Shown in pieces: positions 11,343 through 21,974 of a stretch of 64,000 bases of DNA. The notes beneath the pieces were generated by a model. It saw only the letters and a list, made by a program, of their open reading frames with translations. It did no database searches and was not told where the DNA came from. A program made the position numbers and the translations under genes. Position 1 is the stretch's first letter. Each line of letters begins with the position of its first letter. Origin of the DNA: Anniella stebbinsi. Taxonomy: Eukaryota > Chordata > Lepidosauria > Squamata > Anniellidae. The stretch is from the NCBI GenBank assembly GCA_029215795.1, contig JARDYH010000002.1, positions 38,486,001-38,550,000 on the forward strand, written 5' to 3'.

Positions 11343-11940
11343 AAAGCGCCTTTATAGAAAACTAGCTCATATACCTGGCGTTGCTCAGGCCCCTTAAGAT
11401 ATGTCTGTGAGGTAATCATCTTATAGTAGGCTGATGCTAGGCGAATTAAATTCATTTCTTTTCTTTTTTTGCTCTTTCTCTCTCTCACCCATGACACAAG
11501 GCCAGGGCCATCTTGAAGCTGCCGCCATGATTTTCCTTGTCCCCACAGAAAATGAAAACTACAACTCCCGGCATGCCTTTCACTGCAGTGCCTAACTTGC
11601 CCAATGGGAGTTTTACTGCTGAGGCTCACAGGAAGTGAAGTCTGGCCAAGCCAATCTACACTGCACTGTGCAATTGGTGCCCATAGGTAGGCTGTGAGGG
11701 AGTTGGCTGGCTGGCTGACTGACTGTTAGCTTGGTCATTGCCATTGGCGACAGGCTCATCAGAGCTGTGCCCTCCTCTCCCGCTCCCGACAGTGCCTAGT
11801 GACTGAGGCAGCCAGCCAAGGCACTCTCCCTTCAGGCCCAGGATGGCAAGCCACTTCCAGATGATGGCCGCCAAAGCCCAATAAGTCTTTCCTCCTATAC
11901 AAGGCATGCTGGGAGTTGTAGAAATAAGCCTAGGTCCCTG
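11343..11940. repeat. GC-rich repeat with inverted ZNF143-like ends
   Basis: actacaactcccggcatgcc (from 11558) faces aaggcatgctgggagttgta (from 11901) in inverted orientation, followed by gaaataagcctagg. The block includes the phrase cctggcgttgctcaggcc, seen in dispersed repeats. Confidence 0.5.
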
Positions 11941-12439
11941 AATAACATGTTAGTCTTTGAACACCATCTGAGGTGTGGTGGGAGACAAATGGAGAGCAGG
12001 CCATCTTAGTTGTAGCAACCTGCTTGTGGATTACTTTTTTCCAGGCAAGCTTGCCTAGTGATTGCATTAATGACTTTCCAGTGCCAAGTGATTTTTTATT
12101 TTATTTTCCAAGGCCTTTTAATTTGATGAGATTTTTTTATGCTGCATTTCCCCCCCTGTTATAACTAAGCCACAACATTCCAAGACAGATGCAAGAATTA
12201 CTGGATAAAGTTTATGATTTTTATCTAAAAACTTAACTATAGCATTGAAACAGAATAGTGAATGGCAGAATGACTGATAGCTGAGGCTAGAATGGAATCG
12301 TGGGTGATGTTAGTGGCAGTTGGAGAAAGTCAAGTGGAAGGAGAACAAAGACAGTTAGTGAGAGGTCAGGAAAGGGGGAGCTGAGTTAGCATTGAGAGTA
12401 GTGACCTTGTTTGCACATAGTGACCTGGTTTGCTAATCC

Positions 12440-13160
12440 ATTTAAAATCAGCCATTCTACATGCCAGTACTACACCACATCTCCCAGCATGCCTTTAGCG
12501 GCCCGCCAGTGCCCACATCCTCTGAGAGGTACGTCCCTCCTCTCATTGCTTATGCTGCTCCTTGACAGAGCATCGAGGAGTAGCATTGCCAAGGTGGGGT
12601 GGTAAGCAGCTGTCAGTGGACGTGCCCAGCTCCAGCCAAGTCCTGCTGGGACTGCCTCAGCTCATGCTTCTCACCCACCAAGTGCTCCATCACAGCCTGT
12701 ACTGAAGGGCCAGGGCTGGCCCAGGCCCTTCCCACCCTTCATCGGGCCTGTTTCTGGGCATGTGCAGAGTGCCTTCCCCTCCCTCTTAAGGGCAAAGTCT
12801 GCATGCGCTCTTCCCCCAGTTTCTGAGAACACAGCAACATGCCTTTGAGCATGTTCAGAGTTAGGCCTCTCAAAGCCACACTGTTGTATCAAGTTATGAT
12901 TTTAAAACCATGCATAGTGGATGGGAGGAGGCGCCACAAATGGATGCAGCTCATTTATGTGCGTTGTTTCCTTTTATGTGGAATTGGGTTGACTACACAA
13001 CACTGACCTTAGGAGTCTGGGTTGTGAAGGCACTCAGCAGCCACCTGCCCAAGCACTCACAATGGCTGCCAAAGGTGGTAAGTCTGGCCTCCCACCGAAG
13101 GTATCCTCCAGTTCTGCCCAAGGCATGCTAGGAGTTGTAGGCGTAAGCCTAGGTTTTTTT
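12440..13160. repeat. Second GC-rich repeat with ZNF143-like ends
   Basis: ctcccagcatgccttt (12481..12496) faces aaggcatgctaggagttgta (from 13120), which is followed by gcgtaagcctagg, paralleling the copy ending at 11935. It has no convincing open frame. Confidence 0.5.
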
Positions 13161-13562
13161 ATTAAATTCTTTAAAAATACTTTAAACTCAAAATTTTGTG
13201 GTTTTAGATTTTTTTTCTGGTACATTGTACAGCCAGACCTATCACAGTGCTAAATGTGAAGTTTCTAATTCATCTGGAAGTAGGTAAATATTTCTGGACG
13301 TACATCCCACACACATACTTTCAGCTTTATCGGTAGAGACTGTAAGCAGCACAGTAAAGAATGGATGCCAGAAGTACCTAATATCAACATTGTTGTTATT
13401 TTATATTGTGCCCCTGCTAATGCAAAAGTCCTTTGGTTTATCTTCCCAGATAGCATCTATAACAGCACAACCCTTTGTAGGCAACATGATAGTTATAATG
13501 TTTATTAGCTCAATTGTCATTTATTCTAATTGATATCAAGCTTTTCTTTCAGAAACTAAATC

Positions 13563-13645
13563 TACTGTGATATTTATTTATTTATTGCATTTATATACTG
13601 CCCCATAGCCGAAGATCTCTGGGCAGTTTAGCAATCCCTAAAATT
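13563..13645 (-). repeat. LINE 3' tail with (TTTA)n
   Basis: tatttatttatttattgcat then atatactgccccatagccga: the reverse of an L2/CR1-like 3' end. A similar tail is at 41285..41335. Confidence 0.5.
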
Positions 13646-14663
13646 CACATGAACAAACTCAGTCTATTTCAAAGGCATCAAGCTCAAATGGTTTAGAACC
13701 TCCAAGTTCCTACCCAACAGATATCCAGGGGCCACACCCTGAATTTTGCATGAAACATCCCATCAGTTTTGAAAAAGGACAGTGCTGATGGTTGGCTTCT
13801 AAACATTTTCCACACCTTGCCTGCCAAAATCCTTTTGCCAGCATTGTCCCTGCCTAGGGTTGCCATACGTCCCGGAAAACCGGGACTGTCCTGGATTTCA
13901 ATCAATTCCAAAATATCCCGGCCGGTTGGTAAGGAATCCCGGATTCAGAGTCCGAGTAATTCAGACCCCCAAAATGGTGCCTTGAGCCTGCTTAGCAGAG
14001 CTTCAGCAGCAGAGAAAAAGATGGATCCATCTGCCGCCTTTTCCAGAACGCCGCTGCTGCTCCACAGGCTCAGATGAGTCACTCACCATGACTCACTTTA
14101 TCCTGCCTGCGGCTGCGTAGAAGAACAGCAAGGAAAGGCATGCTTGCTCTCCTCCTCAGGCTGCATGAGAGTCCCATGTATTGCAAAGGAGTTTGGTAGC
14201 TTGGCTGGTTGCAGCCAATGCTTTGGGGTAAGCACCGGGCAGAGACCCTGGGCTGTTTATGGGGGAAGGAAAATAGTTTTGTGGGGTGTGCAAGGGAGGG
14301 AGTGGGGGGATAAGGAGGGAAGGAGAGGAAAGGAGGGGAGAAAGAAAAGTTCCTCTGGAAAAAAATCAGGGTCAAAAACCGACCTCCTTGGATTTGAGTT
14401 GCAAGCCTCAAATCTGTTACTTGGAAGTAAACTGCAGTCAATTTAAGATGTCTGGATTTACAGTTGTTGCAAAAACTTTACTTTGCAACAAAGCACAAAA
14501 GCAGACTTTCATTTTAACTGAATAAAATACAGTAAAGGAGATTTTCATCTGGATTTTAAAAAGAAAAACAAAAAACATAGGCATAATGGCACAATCCAGC
14601 TACTATTAAACACTTTTAGCTACCTAAACTTATGCATGTTTAATTAGAAGTAATTTCTACAGA

Positions 14664-14863
14664 ACTCATTGGGACTTACTTCTGAGTAGACATACAGTAA
14701 GTCCCATTGTCTGCAGTGGGGCTTGCTTCCAGGTAAATGTGCAGGGGAAAGCAGGCATTTAACATTATTCCATTGAAACCAATGAGATCGCAGAACCCTA
14801 TGCATGTTTGCTCAAACATAAGCCCCACTGTTTTCAATGAGTCTTACTCCCAGGTAGGCAGCC
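14664..14863. mobile_element. Palindromic MITE pair, 'gcaatcctat' family
   Basis: Blocks such as gggacttacttctgagtaga and gagtcttactcccaggtagg with cagaaccctatgcatg in between: two diverged or joined copies of the 15274 family. Confidence 0.55.
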
Positions 14864-15273
14864 TTAAAAGTGCTTAATTTTGGTTGGATCATGCCTTAAG
14901 TTTAATTTGGGGTCCGTGGGGGGGAGGGGGTGTTACCTTTTAAATATGTCTAAGAAAATCAGCATTATTATTGTTACTATTATTTACAATTCATTATGAT
15001 CTCTTCATCTAGTGGCACCGAACAGTACATATTCTGCTAGAGCCACCACTTGAACACAAAGTAGATGGCTACTTTGGGGTTAAACAATATCTTTTAATAT
15101 TAATATCCTATGGTAACTACTTGGTTGAGTGGTATGGGGGTAAGTCTCCGTATTGAATTCTCCTCTAGCTTTTGAGAACTAGTGGAGAAATGTAATTTAG
15201 TGTCATTTTTTTCTGTTTGATTGCTTAAATTGTTCTTTGACTATTATTTATTTGCAGGTGCTTAAGTATTTTA

Positions 15274-15365
15274 GGCTGCAATCCTATACATACTTACCTG
15301 GGAATAAGTCCTATTTAACTCAATAGGATTTATTTCTGAGTAGACACGCATAGGATTGCGCTGTT
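15274..15365. mobile_element. Palindromic MITE, 'gcaatcctat' family
   Basis: gcaatcctatacatacttac at the left and gagtagacacgcataggatt at the right are near inverse copies around a short centre. Relatives: 14664..14863, 34656..34728, 41515..41604, 60997..61087. Confidence 0.75.
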
Positions 15366-16618
15366 AGATAACTAAAGCTTAGACAGCTTTCTTCCTTTCC
15401 CTCGACCTTTACATATTGCTCAGTTTTTAAAAAATCCTAGCCCCCCCCTCCCCCCCCAAAATTGTCCTGGTTTTGTGGATCCAGAATATGGCAACCCTAT
15501 CCCTGCCTGATCCAAACATGCTCCTACAGCTTTCAATGCTCCACCTTTTAAGCCTCCTTCCCACGTATCACTGCTTGTGCTCCAAAATGCTCATACATGC
15601 CAGAACAGTGGCCTTCTTCACTCCTGCCAGACTAAACATCCCTGTTAACCAAGTCTTCTTTGCACTGATTGCAAATGCTGGCAAACTAGAGATTTACCAC
15701 ACTCCAGGACAACTACACTTTTAATTCAAACAATATCGCGGAAAAAGAGACTGATGCTATGACAATTTCTATGGAATGTGGTAAGAAAGCCACATCCCAG
15801 AATGTTAAAACGGTCTCCTGCTTTGCATGAGATCCTAATAACCTTGAGTGCAAGGAAGCTAATGGAAGGGGACGTGCCCTCCTATTCTCCATAAAGCTGC
15901 ACTGAGGATCAGGTGACTGTCAGGGATGGGGTGGGCTGCCATGGTTGGCTGCTTGTAGGTGGGGATACTGTCTGGGGTAAGGTGCTTCCATCTAGTTTTA
16001 GCTAGTTCCCTCCTTCCTAGCAGCACCTGTGCCCTATACCTCCCATTCCCCAGCTATTTAAGGGAGCACAGGGGCTGCTGTGGGAAGGAGAGTAGGAAAG
16101 TCCCCTTCTCTGTGCTTCTTTCCACTTGCAGCTCTCTATGATCGTAAGCCATTTTTAATGATAGCGTGATGAGCATGTGTTTCATTAAGGTTTGAACTAT
16201 GTCTGAAAAGTGCATGGGTGAGCAGCCTTCAGGACAGGAGAAAGCTAGGCATGATTGTTAATGTAGACCACCACAAAGTTCTAACACTAACAAGTGCTTT
16301 ATTAAAGCAAAACAATATAAATGTACAAAATCAATCCATTTAGGAATCTATTTTGCAGCCTTACTTTGTTTTTCTAATGCAGAACCAATAAATGATAGCT
16401 TCCATTTCATTTGCACTGTAACAATCTCTGCTACAAGCGAACAAGAACAGAGGACATTTGTTGGTACTGCTTTAATTTGAATTTGGAGTCAAAAAGTGCA
16501 ATGTAGCAAACTTCCCCCCCACACACACACACATGATAAAAAAGGGAAATTGGCATCTTCCAACTGGGAGACAAGTTTTGAAACTGTTTAATCTGAAACC
16601 TTTATCACTAATACTCAC

Positions 16619-16768
16619 CTGGAGAAGGTAAAACAAGTGTTGATAGGCCTCCAGCTTTTTTCTCCTTTCTTTGCTCAGACCTTTGATGCCCTGCTTGTCC
16701 CCGGTAACCATCTCTTCCACCTGATTTTTGCTTTTTTTGTTCAGCTTCTTGCTATGTGACACAACATC
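16619..16768 (-). CDS. IQGAP2: IQGAP2 exon W21 (helical linker to GRD)
   Basis: 150 nt, 50 codons, phase 0 to 0. Encodes DVVSHSKKLNKKSKNQVEEM, then QGIKGLSKERRKKLEAYQHL and FYLLQ. Basic helical linker entering the GAP-related domain. Confidence 0.96.
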
Positions 16769-17354
16769 CTACAAAGAAAAAGGGGAACCCAAATGTTAAG
16801 GAAACTGAGAACTGCAATTCCACATGAACCCTAAATCTATGCCAACATTATTGATGGGATATTTTGGACAATTGTAGCTCTATATTACATCCAGATAATA
16901 TTTAGCCATCTTTTTTTTGTCAGTTTAAGTTTAGTATTATGTGAAAAGAGCACAACAAGGTTCTGAGTGCCTCAACAATGATAAAAAAAACACTAAATAG
17001 GCAAGGGGTCAATGCATGGAGTCTGGCTAGGGACTGCAGCTACAGACATTCATCAGCTTATCAGTTCCAAATAGAGAAGAGAGACAGTTTTACTAGGGGT
17101 TGGAAATGGGGAAGAGGAAGAAGCAGTATCAGGCTTCAGGGTACTGATATGAAATATTCATTAAAAGTAGAACAGAGGCTAGCTGGATGCAGAGCATAAC
17201 ATATTTAATGTCACATCTTATTGGTGTTTTATTGGTGTTTTATTGGTGTTTTAATGATGTACTGGTTTTATCTGCTTTTAATCAGTTTTTGTATTTTGTG
17301 TTTGGTGTTGTTCCCCGCCTCGATCCGTTGGGAGAGGCGGGTGATAAATAAATA

Positions 17355-17397
<43 letters not shown>

Positions 17398-18347
17398 ATG
17401 CTCAGGTATCATAGTTTCAGAAATTTACTTCCCACTTTGGTCCAATGTAACATAAATATAAATGAACTTCCTGAGAAACTGCAATTGTTAATTTAGCAAA
17501 ACCCAGAGATTTTAGCTAATATATATTGGAAATGTTATCTGCTTTACTTTTTATTAAGTATTTGAGAGATCCTGCTATGTGGACTACAAGTTCAATGCTC
17601 TTCATGATTATATGCAGGACAGTAATGAAATGCAAACAAGGAGTAAAATGCACACTTTAGACATTACAATTAGAAGTTTAGTTCAACTCACTGTGAGAAG
17701 TTCTCAGATGTGACATAGAAAGGGTGATCCTTCCATAATCTAGTGATCCTGTAGGAATCCTCCTACTGGGGACCTTGATTATGCCTGAAGTTCCCATCAT
17801 TACATTCCTAGACTCTTCAGGCCCTCCCTTACCTTACCCTCCTCAAAGATCAAGTCTTCCACTTGATGGTGCAGGAGGCTGGAAGCAGCCAGTCCTAATG
17901 ATGACCCTCATTTCCAGAGGTTTTTGAACCAGCAAAATCCTAGTGCAATGGCAATATTGCTATAAAGGGACTGTTCTGGCTGATATCATCATTCAAGTTT
18001 TGTATTGAACTCTAGGGTGCCAATTGATACCTCTAATTCAATTTACCAAATTACACACACACACACCATGCCAAGTTAAGGTAAGGATTCTCCAGAAGAC
18101 CCCAAGGAAGTCACAGCCACTCTTTCCAGGAAAATATTAACCAAACTTCCATGCCTTGAACTATATTTAAAGTACTTTTACTTTGCTCTTTAGTACAAAA
18201 AGGCTCCCAAGCCATGAAATCAACAAGAAACAAGGCAGTCCTTGCTTGCAGGCCTACAATCTAAAAGACAGAAGGAAGAGGTGATGGTAGGGAAGCAAAC
18301 TCAGGCACCAGTTCTTAAAGTTACAAAGTCACCAGAAGTTCACGAAC
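16769..18347. other. IQGAP2 intron W20-W21
   Basis: Holds an L2-like 3' end with (ATT)n tail (17213..17396) and a short (AC)n at 18054..18065. No other gene. Confidence 0.7.
17213..17396 (+). mobile_element. L2-like LINE 3' end with (ATT)n tail
   Basis: tattggtgttttaatgatgt, the short stem gcctcgatccgttgggagaggc, shown here as gcctcgatcc/gggagaggcggg, then gataaataaat and an (ATT)n tail. The same 3' end, including gggagaggcggg, is at 24531..24722. Confidence 0.7.
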
Positions 18348-18556
18348 CTGCAGAGTTATTCGATTTTTAACCAGCAATCCTATCTTGATATCCATCAGGT
18401 TCAGATCTTTCTCTAGTTGTTGACTAGAACGGATATTTGTGACCACCTCTTCCCTTAATCTTGCTACTTCTAGCTCTTCTTGGAAGTCTAGATCACTCTG
18501 ATCCATGAGGTAAGCAAATTTGCGTAGGACGTTCAAAGGAGGATTTTCCGAACCAG
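18348..18556 (-). CDS. IQGAP2: IQGAP2 exon W20 (pre-GRD helix)
   Basis: 209 nt, phase 1 to 0. Encodes GSENPPLNVLRKFAYLMDQS, DLDFQEELEVARLREEVVTN and the block DLNLMDIKIGLLVKNRITLQ. The SENPPL stretch is typical of IQGAP2 rather than IQGAP1. Confidence 0.96.
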
Positions 18557-18711
18557 CTATAAGTCAAGTAAACAAATTAGAAATTAATCTCAAGGACGTC
18601 AGAATTTCATTAACAAAATTCCTCAAAACAGTTACAACATAGGTGCTAGTATTTGTAAGGCATCCATCTGCCCACTTACTTTATGTTCAGAAAATACGAT
18701 TCAGCACTTAC

Positions 18712-18781
18712 TCAATATTCTGTAGTCATCTCTAGCTTTGTTCGCTTTAAGGAATGCTTGAATTTTCACAATTTCTTTATC
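18712..18781 (-). CDS. IQGAP2: IQGAP2 exon W19 (IQ motif 4)
   Basis: 70 nt, phase 0 start, one leftover base. Encodes DKEIVKIQAFLKANKARDDY and RIL, the conserved last IQ motif (human has KANKARDDYK here). Confidence 0.95.
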
Positions 18782-18977
18782 CTGAAAGAGACCCAGATGT
18801 TTAGACATCAGTGCACAGGAAGCAGTCTGGATATAGTTTTATCTACCTGTACAGAACACAAACTCAAGCATGGTTTTCATCTTTTCCCTTTTCCCCTACC
18901 CTACCCCATGGTAAAGGGGAAATACCTAATCCAGGATAAATTAATAAAGGAATAGAAGTGGAGGGGGGGAACCTTAC

Positions 18978-19049
18978 ATGATCTTTGAAATATTGCATCC
19001 GTTCCTTGTATGTTTTTTTTGCTAACCACATTTTGACCCATGACTGAAT
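18978..19049 (-). CDS. IQGAP2: IQGAP2 exon W18 (IQ motif 3)
   Basis: 72 nt, 24 codons, phase 0 to 0. Encodes IQSWVKMWLAKKTYKERMQY then FKDH. IQ motif 3; the central RG of the consensus is replaced (VKMWLAKK), as in other IQGAP2 proteins, where this motif is degenerate. Confidence 0.94.
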
Positions 19050-19599
19050 CTGAAAATAAAATAAGAACAAAGAGGCATTTTTAAAAGCTATGAATACTTT
19101 AAAGTTTTCTCTCTCTCTCTGTTTTTTCAAATTATTAGTTTAAAATGTGTTCACAGCCTACCTAGTGCCATGTCATTTTGTACAATTTGCATATACTGTA
19201 ACACATGCAAGTGCCACATCTTGAGTTAAATACTAAACTAAACATAACATTGCTGCTCTGAAACCTCTTGAATGTTAAGGAGAGACACGTTCTCCTGTTT
19301 CAACACATTAGCCTACAATCCCAGATAGACGTGATTACCACACAAGCGAGATCCTCAGAGTTCTTCTTGACTATACTTTGCACAATTGTGCACATTCCAA
19401 ATAATCTCCACAACGAGAAGCAAGCAGGTGACTGATACTATCTAGTTTTCAAAAATATGACCTGCAGATGCAATAAAACATGCTCTGCCCAACCTTTGCC
19501 ACATCATCAGTGACCTCAACTCACATTTGCAAGCTGCACAGCAGCTGTCATATTTACAACAGGAGGATAAAAAGGAGCTAAGAGAGTGGTGCGGGCCTG

Positions 19600-19975
19600 C
19601 CATGGGTTATCATGTTGTCTGAAGACAGTCTGTTTTCCACAGGGTGGGTTAATGTGTTGTCTGAAAGCTATGCATTTTCTGTAGGGTGGGTTATCATGTT
19701 GTCGCACAGCATGGGTTACAGATATTGCCCATGGAGCTGCTTGCTAAGAGTGGCCAAAAATGCTATCGCTGCTCTGTCTCAAAGTAAGCTGGGATACCAG
19801 CCCGGCTTGGCAAGAGAATTACATGGGGAGAAGTGGTGAGGGAGTATGAAATAAACTACTCTGTGTAGCTTGTTTGTCTGATCATTTGACAGGAGCACAG
19901 TAAGTTGTTTGCATAACCACCTACTCAGGGTAGCTTGCCACCCACCATGGGTTAGCATGATGTATGAACCCAGCC
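19600..19975. repeat. 'gttcagacaacatg' MITE-family fragments
   Basis: gggttatcatgttgtctgaa, gggttaatgtgttgtctgaa and gggttatcatgttgtcgcac occur in tandem-like spacing, ending at gggttagcatgatgtatgaa. Related to 30335, 48899, 52965 and 54057. Confidence 0.55.
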
Positions 19976-20497
19976 AGAGGCAGTACCACAGAAGGGTAGC
20001 AGGGATTCAACTGAGACATGTAAAACAGAACGGATTGCTGAAGGCTGTCAGGAACTTTCTAGTTCATTATGCAGAGCCCCATTAACTCAACATTTTAGTT
20101 ATTTTCCAAACAAACACTGCAGGAATTCTGTGCATTTGACATTTACACTATCAGCTATTAGATATGGACAGATCACAAACAAACAGCTTCTCCTCATTCA
20201 GTAAAATTTGCCTCATTTAAACAAGTTCCCCAACACCGAATTAGAAAAAGAAAATTAATAACTGGGAACCATAACCAAACTTCCCTTGGGAGAGTGCAGT
20301 ATGCCCAGAAAAATCCAAGTACAGTTACAGATGCAAATAAAATATGAGGTTCTTTTTAAGATTACTACTTGATACATATCAACTTACTGAACTGAACAAC
20401 AACATGCCAAGGAGCAAGTCAATTTAAAGTGTGAGCACTTAAAGAATTATGTGAGCAAGAGCATCCACAAAGTCTATAGAAAAGATAGGCTTTTTAT

Positions 20498-20725
20498 TTT
20501 ATTATATTTTATTTGTTATATTTATTTCCTGCCTTTTTTCCTCCAAGGGACCCAAGGTGGTCTGCATAATATTTCTCCTCTCTGTTTTATCCTCTCAACA
20601 ACAACCCTATGAAGTAGGTCAGGCTGAGAGTCACTCAGTCAGCTTCCATGGCCAAGTGGGGACTAGAACCTGGATCTTCCGAGTTCCAGTCCAACACTCT
20701 AGCCACTACATCACACAGGCTCTAT
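20498..20725 (-). mobile_element. Sauria-type tRNA-derived SINE
   Basis: Reverse of the 29041 element: cctccaagggacccaaggtg, caacaacaaccctatgaagt and agaacctggatct (complement of the B box), ending in agtccaacactctagccact. Confidence 0.8.
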
Positions 20726-20944
20726 AACACACTGAATAGTAAACTAGGATTCCCAGATATGCAGCTATGTTTAACAACATGCTAGTTTTTACCACTGGTG
20801 TGGATCCTGACATATAATGCTTTCATTTACTCTACATTTTGATCACCATCATATCCCATCACTTGGTCAGAAAGCATCTCTTGCTGTAGATATCCCTCCC
20901 ACAACACTTCTTGTATAGAGCTTCTGTATATAAAAAGTACTTAC

Positions 20945-21028
20945 TTTGACAATAGATGCAATATTTCTTTGCAACATCTGAAGTCTTTGAGAGTAGCTTT
21001 TCCTTTGTTTATATCCTTTCCAGGATGC
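20945..21028 (-). CDS. IQGAP2: IQGAP2 exon W17 (IQ motif 2)
   Basis: 84 nt, 28 codons, phase 0 to 0. Encodes ASWKGYKQRKSYSQRLQMLQ and RNIASIVK. Together with the preceding KIQ it makes IQ motif 2. Confidence 0.95.
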
Positions 21029-21803
21029 CTGTTGTTTTGTTTTTAAAAAAGACAAAATATTAGGATAATGGCCAGTTCTCAAATCAATTCTTAAGCCACT
21101 TTGAGCATTTTTAACAGAAAGGTGAGATAAAAATATTTAATAAATGATATTCTTAGTGAATACCTCTGCCTGACTAGTCATTTTCCCCACTAATACACAC
21201 CTCAGACATTCATTCAAGGCTTTCTGTTGTACTGTTTATGATCAAATGCAGAACAGGTAGAAACTTTTCCAGAATAACCCCAAGGGTTTGGAAGGAGCTC
21301 ATAGAAGGGATGCAGCAATGGACCTCTATTAAAATTCTGGAGGAAACGCCTTTCCCAATAAACAAAGCTGGTTTGTTTATGCAAGCTATCTTATGCTTGA
21401 TTTTACTGGTTTGTGGTTCCTTCAAAAGTTGAATGGCATTAACAAAAAAACCTCTGTCAACGTGAATCTTAGGCTAGCACGTAAGGTACAACATAGAGTT
21501 CTATCTGGGCCAAAGCAACTGTAGTGCCTGCCAGGGTAACAGGAGGGGTTATATTAATTATGGATTTCTGAATGTCTGTTGCTTCAAGACTGCTTTTCAC
21601 AGTGGGAAATGATGCACAAATTTAATAAACAATGATGACAGTTTTGTTTGTACAAATGTGAGACCATTGGAGTGGCTTTTTTCCTCCTTATGAGTGGGGC
21701 AACGCTTGCTCTAATGTATGCACTACACTTGTCTAATCCTATTATTCAGTTGTTGTTCATTAGCAGCCATAAACAGCAATGGGGCTTTAGTGGATGACAG
21801 TAC
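21029..21803. other. IQGAP2 intron W16-W17
   Basis: Near W17 a LINE 3' tail is suggested (21090..21150: aagccactttgagc then agataaaaatatttaataaa). The rest is unremarkable. Confidence 0.55.
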
Positions 21804-21974
21804 CTGTATTTTTACGACTGATGGCTCCTGGGTGTTGAGATAAGCTTTTCTTTCCTTATATTTTTTCCTGACTAGGTATCCTCTTGCTTTAGCTTGCAGC
21901 TGAATGATCAGGTCCTCATTTGCAAACCACAGCTGTTCTCGATTGTAATCTGATGTAATTTGGCCAACAATATT
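21804..21974 (-). CDS. IQGAP2: IQGAP2 exon W16 (IQ motif 1)
   Basis: 171 nt, 57 codons, phase 0 to 0. Encodes NIVGQITSDYNREQLWFANE and then LIIQLQAKARGYLVRKKYKE, the first calmodulin-binding IQ motif (Q..xRGxxxR). The last codons, SVVKIQ, begin IQ motif 2. Confidence 0.95.

Larger units (their letters stand above)
13855..15499. mobile_element. hAT-like DNA transposon with 8-bp target-site duplication
   Basis: Ends carry the inverted repeat tagggttgccata (13855..13867 and its complement at 15487..15499). The exact 8-mer tccctgcc lies immediately outside on both sides (13847..13854 and 15500..15507), the size typical of hAT transposition. No transposase frame is evident in its 1645 bp. Inside are a GC-rich part, a purine-rich stretch (14290..14370) and two younger foldback elements (14664..14863 and 15274..15365). 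Confidence 0.8.
11192..16618. other. IQGAP2 intron W21-W22
   Basis: Repeat-rich 5.4 kb intron: GC-rich blocks carrying ZNF143-like motifs (11558..13140), a hAT-like element with target-site duplication (13855..15499) and embedded foldback elements. No exon seen. Confidence 0.7.
19050..20944. other. IQGAP2 intron W17-W18
   Basis: Contains 'catgttgtctga' repeats (19600..19975) and a minus-strand SINE (20498..20725). Otherwise no recognised content. Confidence 0.7.
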
